DNA of 38,237 nt from Candidatus Cryptobacteroides intestinigallinarum (GCA_017694785.1 JADIMK010000001.1:1-38237); one strand, 5' to 3'. Shown: positions 22,869-31,503, numbered from the stretch's first letter. The notes: generated by a model not told the origin, from the letters alone. Translations and numbers: made by a program.

Positions 22869-24272
22869 ATGTTAACGAAAAAGACAAAGATCATCTGCAC
22901 TATATCAGACATCAGATGTGATGTACCGTTCATACAGAAGCTATATGAAAGCGGCATGAATGTAGTCCGCATCAATTCAGCCCATGCCTCCATAGAGGGG
23001 GCCCAGAAAATAGTGGACAATGTCAGGAAAGTCTCTGACAAGATAGCCATACTGATCGACACGAAAGGCCCTGAGGTCAGGCTGACACCGACTGATCCTG
23101 CCGAAGGATTCATGGTAGAGGAGGGGGACTGGATCGAGGTGCACAACGGCCCGGACAAGATCAGCGGAAATACTGTACTCTATACCACATACAGCAATTT
23201 TGTCAATGATGTCCCTGTCGGAGCGCACGTTCTTATCGACGACGGAGCCATAGACCTATTCGTCACCGGAAAAGACGACGGCAAACTCCTGTGCGAAGTA
23301 CAGAACAAGGGTATAATAAAAGGGAAGAAGAGTGTAAATGTGCCTAATGTACATATCGCTCTGCCTGCCCTGAGCGAAAAGGACAGGAAATTTGTCCATT
23401 GGGCAATCGATGCCGACATAGATTTCATCGCACACTCATTTGTACGCAGCAGGGATGACCTGAAGGAAATCCAGCAGATACTTGATGAAAACAAGAGCCA
23501 TCTCAAGATCATTTCAAAGATCGAGAACCAGCAGGGCATCGACAATCTCTACGACATTCTTTCATATTGCTATGGAGTAATGGTAGCAAGGGGAGACCTT
23601 GGAGTCGAGATCCCGGCCGAAAGGATACCTCTTGTCCAGAAGGAAATGATACATACATGCCGTCTCCGCAAGAAACCGGTGATAATCGCAACGCAGATGC
23701 TTCACAGCATGATAGAAAACCCTCGTCCGACCAGGGCAGAGGTGACGGACGTTGCAAACGCCATTTTCCAGAGCACTGATGCCATCATGCTCAGCGGCGA
23801 GACAGCCAACGGAAAATATCCGATTGAAGCTGTCAAGACCATGAACAGGATCGCACTGGAAGCAGAGAAATCAAGCGACATCTCCCTTGAGCTCAACCTT
23901 GACAAGGCTCTCAAGCCGATAGCTGCAGTCCTTGCAAAGAATCTGGTCGAATCCACCCAGTACCTTCCGGTAAAGGCCATCATCTTCGACACATGGACAG
24001 GACGTACAGGACGCTACCTTGCTGAATTCAGACCTAAGGTACCTATATATGCCATGTGCTACAATGCATATACGATGAGGGAGCTCGCCCTGACATATGA
24101 CATTTATGCATACAAGTTCGAGATCCAGCAGAGCAAAGAAGACTTTGTAAAGAAGTCGATAGAAATGCTGCTTGATGACGGTAAAATCAGCAAAGGCGAT
24201 CTCGTTGCTTTCATCGGCGGCAGCTTCAAGGAAGAACTTGGAGCCACCTATATGGAATTCAAATACGTATAA
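22869..24272 (+). CDS. pyk: pyruvate kinase
   Basis: 467 residues. It starts MLTKKTKIICTIS, the usual pyruvate kinase N-terminus, with GMNVVRINSAHAS, LIDTKGPEVR (phosphate and metal binding), the B-domain (about 70-160), KIISKIENQQGIDN with the active-site Lys, the signature VMVARGDLGVEIP, TQMLHSMIENPRPTRAEVTDVANA and MLSGETANGKYP. The C-domain (about 335-467) is complete, although its regulatory-site residues cannot be judged. It makes pyruvate and ATP from PEP in the last step of glycolysis. The usual HNGS-type sequence is changed to INSAHAS, which is accepted in the family. The GNAT gene follows after 3 bases, so they share a transcript. Confidence 0.95.
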   Translation: MLTKKTKIICTISDIRCDVPFIQKLYESGMNVVRINSAHASIEGAQKIVDNVRKVSDKIAILIDTKGPEVRLTPTDPAEGFMVEEGDWIEVHNGPDKISGNTVLYTTYSNFVNDVPVGAHVLIDDGAIDLFVTGKDDGKLLCEVQNKGIIKGKKSVNVPNVHIALPALSEKDRKFVHWAIDADIDFIAHSFVRSRDDLKEIQQILDENKSHLKIISKIENQQGIDNLYDILSYCYGVMVARGDLGVEIPAERIPLVQKEMIHTCRLRKKPVIIATQMLHSMIENPRPTRAEVTDVANAIFQSTDAIMLSGETANGKYPIEAVKTMNRIALEAEKSSDISLELNLDKALKPIAAVLAKNLVESTQYLPVKAIIFDTWTGRTGRYLAEFRPKVPIYAMCYNAYTMRELALTYDIYAYKFEIQQSKEDFVKKSIEMLLDDGKISKGDLVAFIGGSFKEELGATYMEFKYV

Positions 24273-24275
24273 AGG

Positions 24276-24869
24276 ATGGAAAAAGCTGTTACAAGACCTG
24301 CTGCAAAGGCTGATGCCCCGGCTGTCGCCAGACTGCTGATGATGGCATGGCCTATAGAGTCATTCCTCGCCATGAGCCCCGGGATGACTGAAGATATGCT
24401 CGCAGAAATCATAACAGGATATGTTGAAGCCGAAGATACCTTATACAGCTACCGCAACAATATTGTAGCTGTGGATGGAGGAAAGATTGCCGGGACGATA
24501 TGCGGATATGACGGAGCGATGTACGAAGTACTCAAACGTCCTGTCCTTGATGATTTCAGCAGAAGGTTCCCATCCGAAGACAGCAGCTTCGGCAATGTTA
24601 CTGAAACTGAAGCAGGGGAGTTCTATATAGACTCGGCCGGCGTCGATCCCGGGGCAAGGGGGCTCGGTATAGGATCAATGCTTTTCAAGGCCATTCTTGA
24701 AAAGGCATCCGGCCTCGGATTCAGAAAAGCCGGGCTTATAGTAGATTTCGACAACCCTAAGGCCGAAGCCTTGTATCTCAGGCTGGGATTCAGGCATGTC
24801 GGCTACAGGGACTTCTTCGGCCACAGCATGAAGCACATGCAGAAAAATCTGCATGGAATTCAAGGATGA
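24276..24869 (+). CDS. GNAT-family N-acetyltransferase
   Basis: 197 residues. The N-terminus (TRPAAKADAPAVARLLMMAW) is the start of a GNAT fold. The acetyl-CoA pyrophosphate loop follows DSAGVDPGARGLGIGSMLF (about 118-136, R-G-x-G-I-G type). Motif B is ALYLRLGFRHVGYRDF near the C-terminus. The substrate is not predictable. It starts 3 bases after pyk with AAAGG just before the ATG, one of the few Shine-Dalgarno-like sites here. Its stop overlaps the next start (ATGA at 24866-24869), so pyk, this gene and the next two small genes look like one operon. Confidence 0.85.
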   Translation: MEKAVTRPAAKADAPAVARLLMMAWPIESFLAMSPGMTEDMLAEIITGYVEAEDTLYSYRNNIVAVDGGKIAGTICGYDGAMYEVLKRPVLDDFSRRFPSEDSSFGNVTETEAGEFYIDSAGVDPGARGLGIGSMLFKAILEKASGLGFRKAGLIVDFDNPKAEALYLRLGFRHVGYRDFFGHSMKHMQKNLHGIQG

Positions 24870-25411
24870 ACAGGTTAAGGAGCATAATTGTGCTTCTGGT
24901 TTCCCTCGTCACCGCAGGACAGGCGGAGATTTCCGCCCAGAGCATGATGAAGGCAGCCGGGGCAGAATTTGCTTTCACGGGCATCGGGATCAGCCTTCAG
25001 AAATACACTCTGTCCCGGTCGGCATTCCATGACATTACAATTGCGGCAGACCTTCAGGATGTACTGACGGGACAAAGCAGACTGCCGGGAGTACGGATAA
25101 GCTATACAATGGATTATGTACTGGCTACAGCCAGCACAGATACATTTACGCTGAGATGGTTCGCAGGCCCGGGATTCACGGCAGGATATGTACGGGACAT
25201 GAAAAGTGGATTCGGGATAATGGCAGGGATATGCGGCAATGCAGGTGCCGAATTCAGCTTCAGAGTACCTGTATGTATCTCCATATCCTTCACTCCCTGC
25301 CTAGCCACACATATAAGCTATGGATCAGGAATCCCTAACCTTGACCTTTACCGTTCGGGAATCATACTGCAGTCGATATCCCCGAAGCTCGGCATAAGAT
25401 ACGAATTCTAA
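24866..25411 (+). CDS. small putative outer-membrane beta-barrel protein
   Basis: 181 residues with a signal peptide (IIVLLVSLVTAG, likely cut near AEISAQ). The mature part alternates polar and hydrophobic residues in short strands separated by Gly (GVRISYTMDYVLATAS, TLRWFAGPGFTAGYV, FGIMAGICGNAGAEFSF) and ends in LGIRYEF with a terminal Phe, the usual sign of an outer-membrane barrel of about eight strands. No family is recognised. Translationally coupled to the GNAT gene by an ATGA overlap. The next gene, 4 bases downstream, has the same design. Confidence 0.6.
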   Translation: MNRLRSIIVLLVSLVTAGQAEISAQSMMKAAGAEFAFTGIGISLQKYTLSRSAFHDITIAADLQDVLTGQSRLPGVRISYTMDYVLATASTDTFTLRWFAGPGFTAGYVRDMKSGFGIMAGICGNAGAEFSFRVPVCISISFTPCLATHISYGSGIPNLDLYRSGIILQSISPKLGIRYEF

Positions 25412-25415
25412 ACAG

Positions 25416-26045
25416 ATGAGAAAGTTTCTGCTCATATCCGTCATAATCGCTTCTGCTGTCATGGATGCGGCAGCGGATGAGCCAGTACGTGACTTTCCCA
25501 GGTTTACCTTCGGCCTCGAAGGAAACTGCATACTGTCGGCTATATCATATTCGCACATCAATTACATAGCTGCTGACGGCTATAGGGTAGACAGGAGAGG
25601 ATCGGACTGCAGACCGGCAGTCAACGGAGAACTCCTGCTGAATGCAGGATACAATATCGGCAGGCATATGAATATGGCTCTCTGCTTCGGCATCAGCGGT
25701 ATAAGCAGGGGAGAGACCGTCATGCCGCTTTCACTGAGACTTACGTTCCTGTTCGGCAGAGATCCGCTGAAGGCAAGATGGTTTTCCTTCATTGACGGAG
25801 GTACAGGGATAGGTACAGGGACAGTAGCGAGGTTTTCTCCTGTAGCCAAGATAGGCGCTGGATACAGGATCAGCCTCACGAAAAGCGCAAAACTGGATTT
25901 CATGCTGTCTCTACGGAGCATATATACGCACCCGCAGATAACAGAGTTTTCCGAAGGCGATATGGTTCAGGTACCTTCGGACAGGATCCGCAGGAGCCAG
26001 GCCTTCTACAACGCCGTAATGCTTGGCGTCGGGCTCAACTTCTGA
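25416..26045 (+). CDS. small putative outer-membrane beta-barrel protein
   Basis: 209 residues with a signal peptide (LLISVIIASAVMDAAA). Strand-like segments follow: FTFGLEGNCILSA, GELLLNAGYNIG, MALCFGISG, LSLRLTFLFG, FIDGGTGIGTG, KIGAGYRISL and LDFMLSLRS. It ends in MLGVGLNF with a terminal Phe. This is the pattern of a porin-like or OmpA/OmpW-like barrel, but no exact family is recognised. It lies 4 bases after a gene for a similar small barrel, and the two may be distant paralogues or act as a pair. Last gene of the pyk operon; fprA downstream has its own -7 box. Confidence 0.6.
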   Translation: MRKFLLISVIIASAVMDAAADEPVRDFPRFTFGLEGNCILSAISYSHINYIAADGYRVDRRGSDCRPAVNGELLLNAGYNIGRHMNMALCFGISGISRGETVMPLSLRLTFLFGRDPLKARWFSFIDGGTGIGTGTVARFSPVAKIGAGYRISLTKSAKLDFMLSLRSIYTHPQITEFSEGDMVQVPSDRIRRSQAFYNAVMLGVGLNF

Positions 26046-26096
26046 ATCCTCCATTCTACAGATACTCTGATTGTTCAATATCTCCAAAAATATATG

Positions 26097-26124
26097 TACA
26101 TTTGCCCTCCGGCTCAAAAGCCGG
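26097..26124 (+). promoter_or_regulatory. fprA -7 box and leader hairpin
   Basis: TACATTTG (26097-26104) fits TAnnTTTG. A 6 bp stem CCGGCT-CAAA-AGCCGG (26109-26124) follows at the predicted 5' end. The ATG at 26170 is then about 59 bases into the transcript, and the longer frame starting at 26071 is excluded. Confidence 0.5.
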
Positions 26125-26169
26125 CCGAAAACAGGAATAAAAGTCATCAAAACCATAATTATTGCTGAT

Positions 26170-27369
26170 ATGGAAAGAAAAATTTCAGACAGGATTAGAT
26201 ACGTAGGTGTCAATGATCACCACAAGGTAATTTTTGAAGGAATGTGGCCTCTTCCTTTCGGAGTAAGCTACAATTCATATCTGGTCATCGATGAAAAGAT
26301 AGCCTTGATTGATACTGCTGAGGCGGACTTCTGCAAGGAATACCTTGACAATGTACGAGAGCAGGCCGGCGGAAGGAAAATAGATTACCTCATAGTGAAC
26401 CATATGGAGCCTGACCACTCGTCCCTGATGGAAAACATTCGAGAAGCATATCCGGACATACGCATAGTCACAAATGCCAAGGCTGTACCGATGATAAAAG
26501 GCTATTATGGCATCACGGACAACATACACGTAGTAAAGGAAGGGGATACCCTGAGTCTAGGGAATTCCACTCTTACATTCTATATGGCACCTATGGTCCA
26601 CTGGCCTGAGACCATGGTCACCTACCTGTCGGAAGAGAAGACCCTTTTCTCTGGTGATGCATTCGGTACATTCGGAGCGATTGACGGCAATCCTACTGAT
26701 TCAGAAGCTCATCTCTGCGGATGGCTCGACAAGTCAGCTGACTGTTTCGCAGAGTTCAAGGATGAGATGACAAGGTACTACTCCAATATCGTAGGCAAAT
26801 ACGGGCAGACTGTCCAGGCTGCTCTCAAGAAGCTTTCCGGTCTGGAGATCAGCAGGATATGCAGCACCCATGGACCGGTTTGGGAAAAACATGTCACCGA
26901 TGTCGTATCATATTACGACAAGCTGAGCAAATATGAAGCAGACAAAGGAGTATGCATTGTCTACGCATCGATGTACGGAAATACAGCAAAGGCAGCAAAG
27001 GCTCTTGCGGCAGCTCTTGCCGAAAGGGGAGTGAAATATGCATTGCATAACCTCAGCACTGAAAACGTCTCATATGCCTACAGGGATCTCTTCAAATACG
27101 ATACGCTCGCGGTAGGAGCTCCTACATACAACAACGACATCTTCCCGCCTGTCTACAACTTCATGTACGGAGTGGGCGCAAGACTCGTAAAGAACAGGCG
27201 TTTCTTCGCATTCGGTTCATTCACATGGGCAGGAGCAAGTGTTCGTCTGCTCAATGAGATGGCCACAAAACAGGGATTCAGCCTGATTTCTGAAGGCATA
27301 TCATTCCCGCAGGGCTATACCGCTGAAAAATGCGATATGAAAGCCATCGCCGACCTCATGGCAGAATGA
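26170..27369 (+). CDS. flavodiiron protein (FprA type)
   Basis: 399 residues from the ATG at 26170. The beta-lactamase-like domain holds the di-iron ligands His78, Glu80, Asp82 and His83 (HMEPDHSS), His144 (MVHWPE), Asp163 (SGDAFG) and His234 (CSTHGPVW). The flavodoxin domain begins at about 261, with the FMN phosphate loop in YASMYGNTAKAA and later GAPTYNNDIFPP. The enzyme reduces O2 to water or NO to N2O in the cytoplasm using rubredoxin or flavin electrons, protecting anaerobes. No rubredoxin domain is fused and no rubredoxin gene is adjacent. All ligands are present, so activity is expected. It has its own promoter, hairpin leader and terminator. Confidence 0.93.
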   Translation: MERKISDRIRYVGVNDHHKVIFEGMWPLPFGVSYNSYLVIDEKIALIDTAEADFCKEYLDNVREQAGGRKIDYLIVNHMEPDHSSLMENIREAYPDIRIVTNAKAVPMIKGYYGITDNIHVVKEGDTLSLGNSTLTFYMAPMVHWPETMVTYLSEEKTLFSGDAFGTFGAIDGNPTDSEAHLCGWLDKSADCFAEFKDEMTRYYSNIVGKYGQTVQAALKKLSGLEISRICSTHGPVWEKHVTDVVSYYDKLSKYEADKGVCIVYASMYGNTAKAAKALAAALAERGVKYALHNLSTENVSYAYRDLFKYDTLAVGAPTYNNDIFPPVYNFMYGVGARLVKNRRFFAFGSFTWAGASVRLLNEMATKQGFSLISEGISFPQGYTAEKCDMKAIADLMAE

Positions 27370-27425
27370 CTGGGAAAGCCAGAGTAACTGAAGTTATCGG
27401 CAGGTCCGACACTGAATCATTGAAT

Positions 27426-27460
27426 AAAAAGAGGGTGACCCAAAAGGACACTCTCTTTTT
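27426..27460. terminator. bidirectional intrinsic terminator
   Basis: aaaaagagggtg (27426-27437) pairs with cactctcttttt (27449-27460) with one G-T pair. The A-run on one arm and T-run on the other let it work on both strands, ending fprA (+) and the DUF5723 operon (-). Confidence 0.8.
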
Positions 27461-27511
27461 CATTCTATAATACGGTCAGGATGTCATATGGACTGGATTC
27501 CACCAACGATG

Positions 27512-28963
27512 CTATCGCCAGTCTCCTAATGTCCTGTAACGGCTCAGATTGAACGTGATGCCGAAATTCAGGTTGACATTCAGGTTCTTGTAAGGAAGTC
27601 CGATGCCTTTGAGCGCAGCAACAGGAGCTGTCACATCCCAGAAGATATAGTCGCTTCCTACGAAAAGGCCGATTCCCGGGAAATCAAGACTGAGGACAGC
27701 ACCTAGGGATGACCCGAAATTGGATATGCCGTAGTTGGCAGACAGGCCGAACCATCTGGTCGGAGCTATATTGAAGAAGAAGCGGCCTTCATTCTTTGAA
27801 TATGCACCTGCTATTCTTGAGGAATAAAGCGCCCCGACAGACATCTTCCTGTAGAACGGCATCTCATACTCAGCACCAAGGTTGACAGTACAGGTAAGCA
27901 TCTCACTGTAACTTCCCTTTCCATTGCTGTTGAATCTTACCATCTGGGCAAGTTCTCCGCCAAGAGCCTCAAACTGTTTTCCAATGGAATTCTCGTCGCC
28001 TGCTTCAAATGAGATATCATCAAAACCAGTAAACTCCCAGCTGTTTTCCCCGGCGGAAGCCTTGATTCCGTTCCCCCATGACAAGAATCCAAGATCAAGC
28101 ACTGCCGCTGAGATATTCAGCCCTTTAAGTACACCTCCGAACCTGTATTCAGCACCAAGATCGACAGCGGCACCGAAACCGATTCCGGAAAGGATATTGC
28201 TCAGACTGAAGTTTTCGCCGAAAGATATATTGCTCAAATCAAGTTCATTGGTCCCTTGCTTAAGCGGAATATCTAGGGTAGGGACAGATGCTTTCATTGT
28301 TCCCTGGGCGACGATACTCCACTTATCTTCATTCATAGTCAGATCCATACGGTCGACCTTTACATCTGCACTGGCAATCCCGGTAAGCAGCTTTACCTTG
28401 GCTCCGATGTTCAGGTGCTCAGTTATCTGATGTGAGTGGCCGATTGCCAACTCGGTATAATTACGGCTCCTGACACCGAAATTGCTTATGTTATAGGTTG
28501 ATTTGGCTCCTATGTTCTTCATGAAATCAAAAAGATCCCTTGGCAGGTTTGCTGAAGTCATGGAACGAATATTCAATTCGACAGTAGTGAATCCTCTCTT
28601 TCCCCAGACGCCTACAGTGAAAAGATTCGAGTTAATGTCCACTTCAAGGATATTGTTCTTGTTCAGCCTGCCGAGGAAATCATCTGCATTCACTGATGGA
28701 TGCATGAATGTAGCCAGCTTTCCTTCATATGGATAGAGCAGAGTGCTGATGCCTAGCTTGCTCTCGGTGGAGACAGAAATGTTACCAGCTACAGGCAACG
28801 CAAAGTAGCTTCTTGTGCTTGCAAAAGCAGGGTTGAGCCGGTGTCTGTACTTGTATCCCTCTGTAAAATAGCCGGAATTGAAAGTCTGGGAAAATGCCGG
28901 CATTGCACAGGACAAGGCCAGCACAGATATTATGATCTTCTTGATTGTTCCAATATGTATCAT
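27512..28963 (-). CDS. DUF5723-family outer-membrane protein
   Basis: 483 residues from the ATG at 28963. I reject the frame's earlier start at 29083 because MIHIGTIKKIIISVLALS is a proper signal peptide ending AFSQ. The mature protein begins TFNSGYFTEGYKYRHRLNPA, the hallmark of DUF5723 (PF18990), then long amphipathic strands (GVWGKRGFTTVELNIRS and LGAEYRFGGVLKGLNISAA among them). It ends with NVNLNFGITFNLSRYRTLGDWR. It is an outer-membrane barrel of the FadL/PorV-like sort; the function is unknown. It lies 35 bases after the large lipoprotein gene on the same strand and is probably translated from the same mRNA. Confidence 0.75.
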   Translation of the reverse strand: MIHIGTIKKIIISVLALSCAMPAFSQTFNSGYFTEGYKYRHRLNPAFASTRSYFALPVAGNISVSTESKLGISTLLYPYEGKLATFMHPSVNADDFLGRLNKNNILEVDINSNLFTVGVWGKRGFTTVELNIRSMTSANLPRDLFDFMKNIGAKSTYNISNFGVRSRNYTELAIGHSHQITEHLNIGAKVKLLTGIASADVKVDRMDLTMNEDKWSIVAQGTMKASVPTLDIPLKQGTNELDLSNISFGENFSLSNILSGIGFGAAVDLGAEYRFGGVLKGLNISAAVLDLGFLSWGNGIKASAGENSWEFTGFDDISFEAGDENSIGKQFEALGGELAQMVRFNSNGKGSYSEMLTCTVNLGAEYEMPFYRKMSVGALYSSRIAGAYSKNEGRFFFNIAPTRWFGLSANYGISNFGSSLGAVLSLDFPGIGLFVGSDYIFWDVTAPVAALKGIGLPYKNLNVNLNFGITFNLSRYRTLGDWR

Positions 28964-28998
28964 AGCGATTCGATTTCTTGTATTAAGTTTCCGGTTTT

Positions 28999-31014
28999 CT
29001 ATAAATTCAGTTCTATGGTGCCGTTGCCTTGAATTGAGGCTGACATGTCCGCAATCCTGAAATACTGGCCCTCGTTCAGGCATACCCCGGCAAATTCAGC
29101 CGGAACTGATGCGGATATGTTCAGTCTGAATCCGTCAAGAAGCTTCAATGATTCTCCGTCAACATGTCCGGTGATAGACAACCTGGTAGCTGCTTCATTT
29201 CCTATTGTGCCGGCTGCTGCAGTTGCCTTGCCTCCGTCGCTGGCAGAGACAGAGATCTGAAGTCCTGACGACTGCGGTATCTCGTTGCCATCGGCATCAA
29301 TAGGAACAGCGTCAATACTCATTTCGAGAGGCAGGGCATTGACAAGTGTAAAGTTGATCGCCAGCCTGCTTATCTCGACATCCCAGCTGTTTCCTCCACC
29401 TGTACTGCCTCCTTCAGTGGTGCCCTCTCCGGAACTGTCGCCATTGTTTTCAGAAGAATTTCCAAGACTGCCGCTGATTCCCGATATATCAAAAGGATAG
29501 CTTATCCTGAATTCTTCACCGAAAGAAAGCGGAATATTTACTTCATAATCCAATGAAAAATCATATACGATGCCTGAACTGCCTTCAGGATAATCTATCT
29601 CCACATAATCCGAATCAGCATATCCGTCGGTCTGGTTGCCTTCATGAGGAATCATGACCTTTATATTCTTGAGCTCCATTTCGTACGGGATGCTCTTGAG
29701 CAGGGCAGACAGATTTTCAGCGACTACATTGAGTGGGGGATTATAGCCTTCAGGCTGGGTTACAGCCGAAAGATCCGTTCCTCTGGCTGAAATATATATC
29801 ATTGTATTTCCTGGCTGCACAAGTATTGCATCCGGAGAATTCCTGTCCGTCGATCCGATGACCACAGACTCCGGGAGGAGGGGACTGCCGGCTTCATCGG
29901 TACCATTCAGTTCGGCATAGACAAGTGCAGAGAATGGGGAAGTGTTGCCTACACTTAGTACAATGGCCGGATTATAGAGATCAATGACATTACCTTCAGC
30001 AGTAAGGAAATCCGGAAGGCCAGAGAACTCAAACCATTGGTCTTCAATGACAAGATCTGGGTCGATCACCACTGTAGCGCTCTTTACATCCGCACTGTGT
30101 ACATTCATGGTAACGGAGATATTGACACTCTCAGGCATATCACCGAGCACTGTACCGAAGTCAGAAGCAACTATATCAAAATATACATCCTTCAACGATA
30201 CATTCTGATCGACAAATATCCTTCCGTCCACAAGGCCCTGTTGTCCGTGAGTATCCTCCTGGAGGGACCTGATATCCAGCTCGTCGATATGTATAGGGAC
30301 AGAGATAGTCTCTCCGACTGCTGTCCTGAAATCTTGCTTGAAGTACAGGATATGGCCGTTCCGGACTTCTGCAAGAGTAACTCCGGCATCAACAGAAATC
30401 TTTATATATTCAGGAAATTCAATCGAAAATCCGCTGTTGTATGTAACAGCGCCTTCGGGAATTGTGAAATCAATTGAAGCTGGAGCATCAAGAAATACTG
30501 TTCCTACAGCCTTGAGGATATCAGCCATCTCGCTCACATCTTCATCAATCTCGACAGGCACAGTGATCTCCGGTTCCTCAAAAGCCTTCACTTCCTTCAG
30601 CTCCATATCCGAAACAGGAGTATTGTCAGGAAGATTGATGTCATATGCATTCTTTACCCTTGAATATACATCGATTTCCATATCTACGCCGCCGTCATTC
30701 ATAAGATCCTCAGGACCGATATCTATCCGGTCAAGGGTTATGTTCTCGACCATAGGATCCGTATTGACAATCTTTATTGAATAGTCCCCGGAGACAGGAT
30801 CTGCCTGCACGATGGAGCCGTCACTGATCTCAAGGAAATCTTTGACCGCTATGTTGCTTGTACTGCCTATAGGCAAGGAAATGTTTCCGTCGATACCGAC
30901 AGTTGTGTCTATGCCATTGTCAAGGTCGTAGTTTTCATTGGTACACGATAACATCAAAGATGCAGCACATAATGCAGCACCTGAAAAGACGTTCCGTAAG
31001 AATGGATATTTCAT
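28999..31014 (-). CDS. large exported lipoprotein, partner of the DUF5723 protein
   Basis: 671 residues. The signal peptide ends LMLSC with Cys24, so it is a lipoprotein. The mature part is all-beta, acidic and strand-rich, in repeats with related openings (for example ITVPVEIDEDVSE, ISVPIHIDELDIR). A low-complexity Gly/Ser/Glu/Asn linker lies near 510-537 and a final domain ends in GNGTIELNL. I do not recognise the family. The same architecture next to a DUF5723 barrel suggests a lipoprotein-barrel pair at the cell surface, perhaps with a ligand-binding role. It has its own promoter upstream with a small leader hairpin. No glycan-binding or protease motif is visible. Confidence 0.7.
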   Translation of the reverse strand: MKYPFLRNVFSGAALCAASLMLSCTNENYDLDNGIDTTVGIDGNISLPIGSTSNIAVKDFLEISDGSIVQADPVSGDYSIKIVNTDPMVENITLDRIDIGPEDLMNDGGVDMEIDVYSRVKNAYDINLPDNTPVSDMELKEVKAFEEPEITVPVEIDEDVSEMADILKAVGTVFLDAPASIDFTIPEGAVTYNSGFSIEFPEYIKISVDAGVTLAEVRNGHILYFKQDFRTAVGETISVPIHIDELDIRSLQEDTHGQQGLVDGRIFVDQNVSLKDVYFDIVASDFGTVLGDMPESVNISVTMNVHSADVKSATVVIDPDLVIEDQWFEFSGLPDFLTAEGNVIDLYNPAIVLSVGNTSPFSALVYAELNGTDEAGSPLLPESVVIGSTDRNSPDAILVQPGNTMIYISARGTDLSAVTQPEGYNPPLNVVAENLSALLKSIPYEMELKNIKVMIPHEGNQTDGYADSDYVEIDYPEGSSGIVYDFSLDYEVNIPLSFGEEFRISYPFDISGISGSLGNSSENNGDSSGEGTTEGGSTGGGNSWDVEISRLAINFTLVNALPLEMSIDAVPIDADGNEIPQSSGLQISVSASDGGKATAAAGTIGNEAATRLSITGHVDGESLKLLDGFRLNISASVPAEFAGVCLNEGQYFRIADMSASIQGNGTIELNL

Positions 31015-31040
31015 AAGCAGAGGATATTGTAATTAAACTT

Positions 31041-31106
31041 CCGGAGTATCTATCCGGCAATAACTCTTATTGTTGCAAAGATAACACATTTACATAAACT
31101 GCCAAT
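31041..31106 (-). promoter_or_regulatory. promoter and leader hairpin of the lipoprotein/DUF5723 operon
   Basis: Minus strand ATTG (31103-31106), 19 bases, TATCTTTG (31076-31083). The start is expected near 31069. A 5 bp stem CCGGA-n7-TCCGG (31041-31057) lies about 12 bases into the transcript. Confidence 0.55.
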
Positions 31107-31278
31107 ATCAGTATGTCTCCGGCGAGCCGATTCTAACAGCCCCATTTAGTCACACAATTTATATTATGTTAACTTAAATATTTTACTCATGCCCTTCCGC
31201 CAGCATTCCACCGGAATCCGTTGCCTGAGCTGATCATGGATAAATACTTCAGGAATGACAAACAAAATTTTAATGAAA
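31107..31278. other. intergenic, nothing further seen
   Basis: Spacer between two divergent promoters. AT-rich parts and one GC-richer patch (31190-31245); no ORF, dyad or terminator I can support. Confidence 0.4.
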
Positions 31279-31310
31279 GTTGGCATTATCCGAATATTTG
31301 GATAAATTTG
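31279..31310 (+). promoter_or_regulatory. promoter with operator-like dyad, nptA leader
   Basis: GTTG (31279-31282), 20 bases, TAAATTTG (31303-31310). In the spacer and touching the -7 box is TATCC-GAATATTT-GGATA (31287-31304), an 18-base dyad with one mismatched pair. A second dyad CACAA-A-TTGTG (31315-31325) overlaps the predicted start site near 31317. These are plausible repressor sites. Confidence 0.6.
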
Positions 31311-31328
31311 CGCACACAAATTGTGACA

Positions 31329-31373
31329 ATGAAAAGTAAATCAAGCAAATTGCGTTCTATATTAATGATTTGA
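31329..31373 (+). CDS. 14-residue leader peptide candidate
   Basis: ATG at 31329 to TGA at 31371-31373, reading MKSKSSKLRSILMI. It begins about 12 bases after the predicted start site, and its stop is 9 bases before a strong terminator hairpin, which is the layout of a transcription-attenuation leader. It is rich in Ser (four) and Lys (three), using four different Ser codons. Translation has not been shown; the RNA could equally be a small non-coding transcript. Confidence 0.4.
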   Translation: MKSKSSKLRSILMI

Positions 31374-31382
31374 AACTCTTAT

Positions 31383-31423
31383 GGGGAGATGGCAGATGTA
31401 TGCCGTCTCCCCTGTTTTGTTTT
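31383..31423 (+). terminator. intrinsic terminator / attenuator before the Na/Pi transporter gene
   Basis: GGGGAGA-t-GGCA (31383-31394), loop gatgta, TGCC-g-TCTCCCC (31401-31412), then tgttttgtttt. This 12-base stem with one wobble is a strong terminator. It lies 80 bases upstream of the gene and downstream of its only clear promoter, so readthrough or an unseen promoter is needed for expression. Confidence 0.8.
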
Positions 31424-31503
31424 AGACATATTGCTGATTTACAGAGAAATATACAGCACACAGGCAGAAAGACAAGACATATTAGAATACAAATTACAGA
31501 AAA

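Noticed and set aside
28964..29083. N-terminal extension of the DUF5723 protein
   Set aside because: It would overlap the end of the lipoprotein gene and place 40 polar residues before a good signal peptide.
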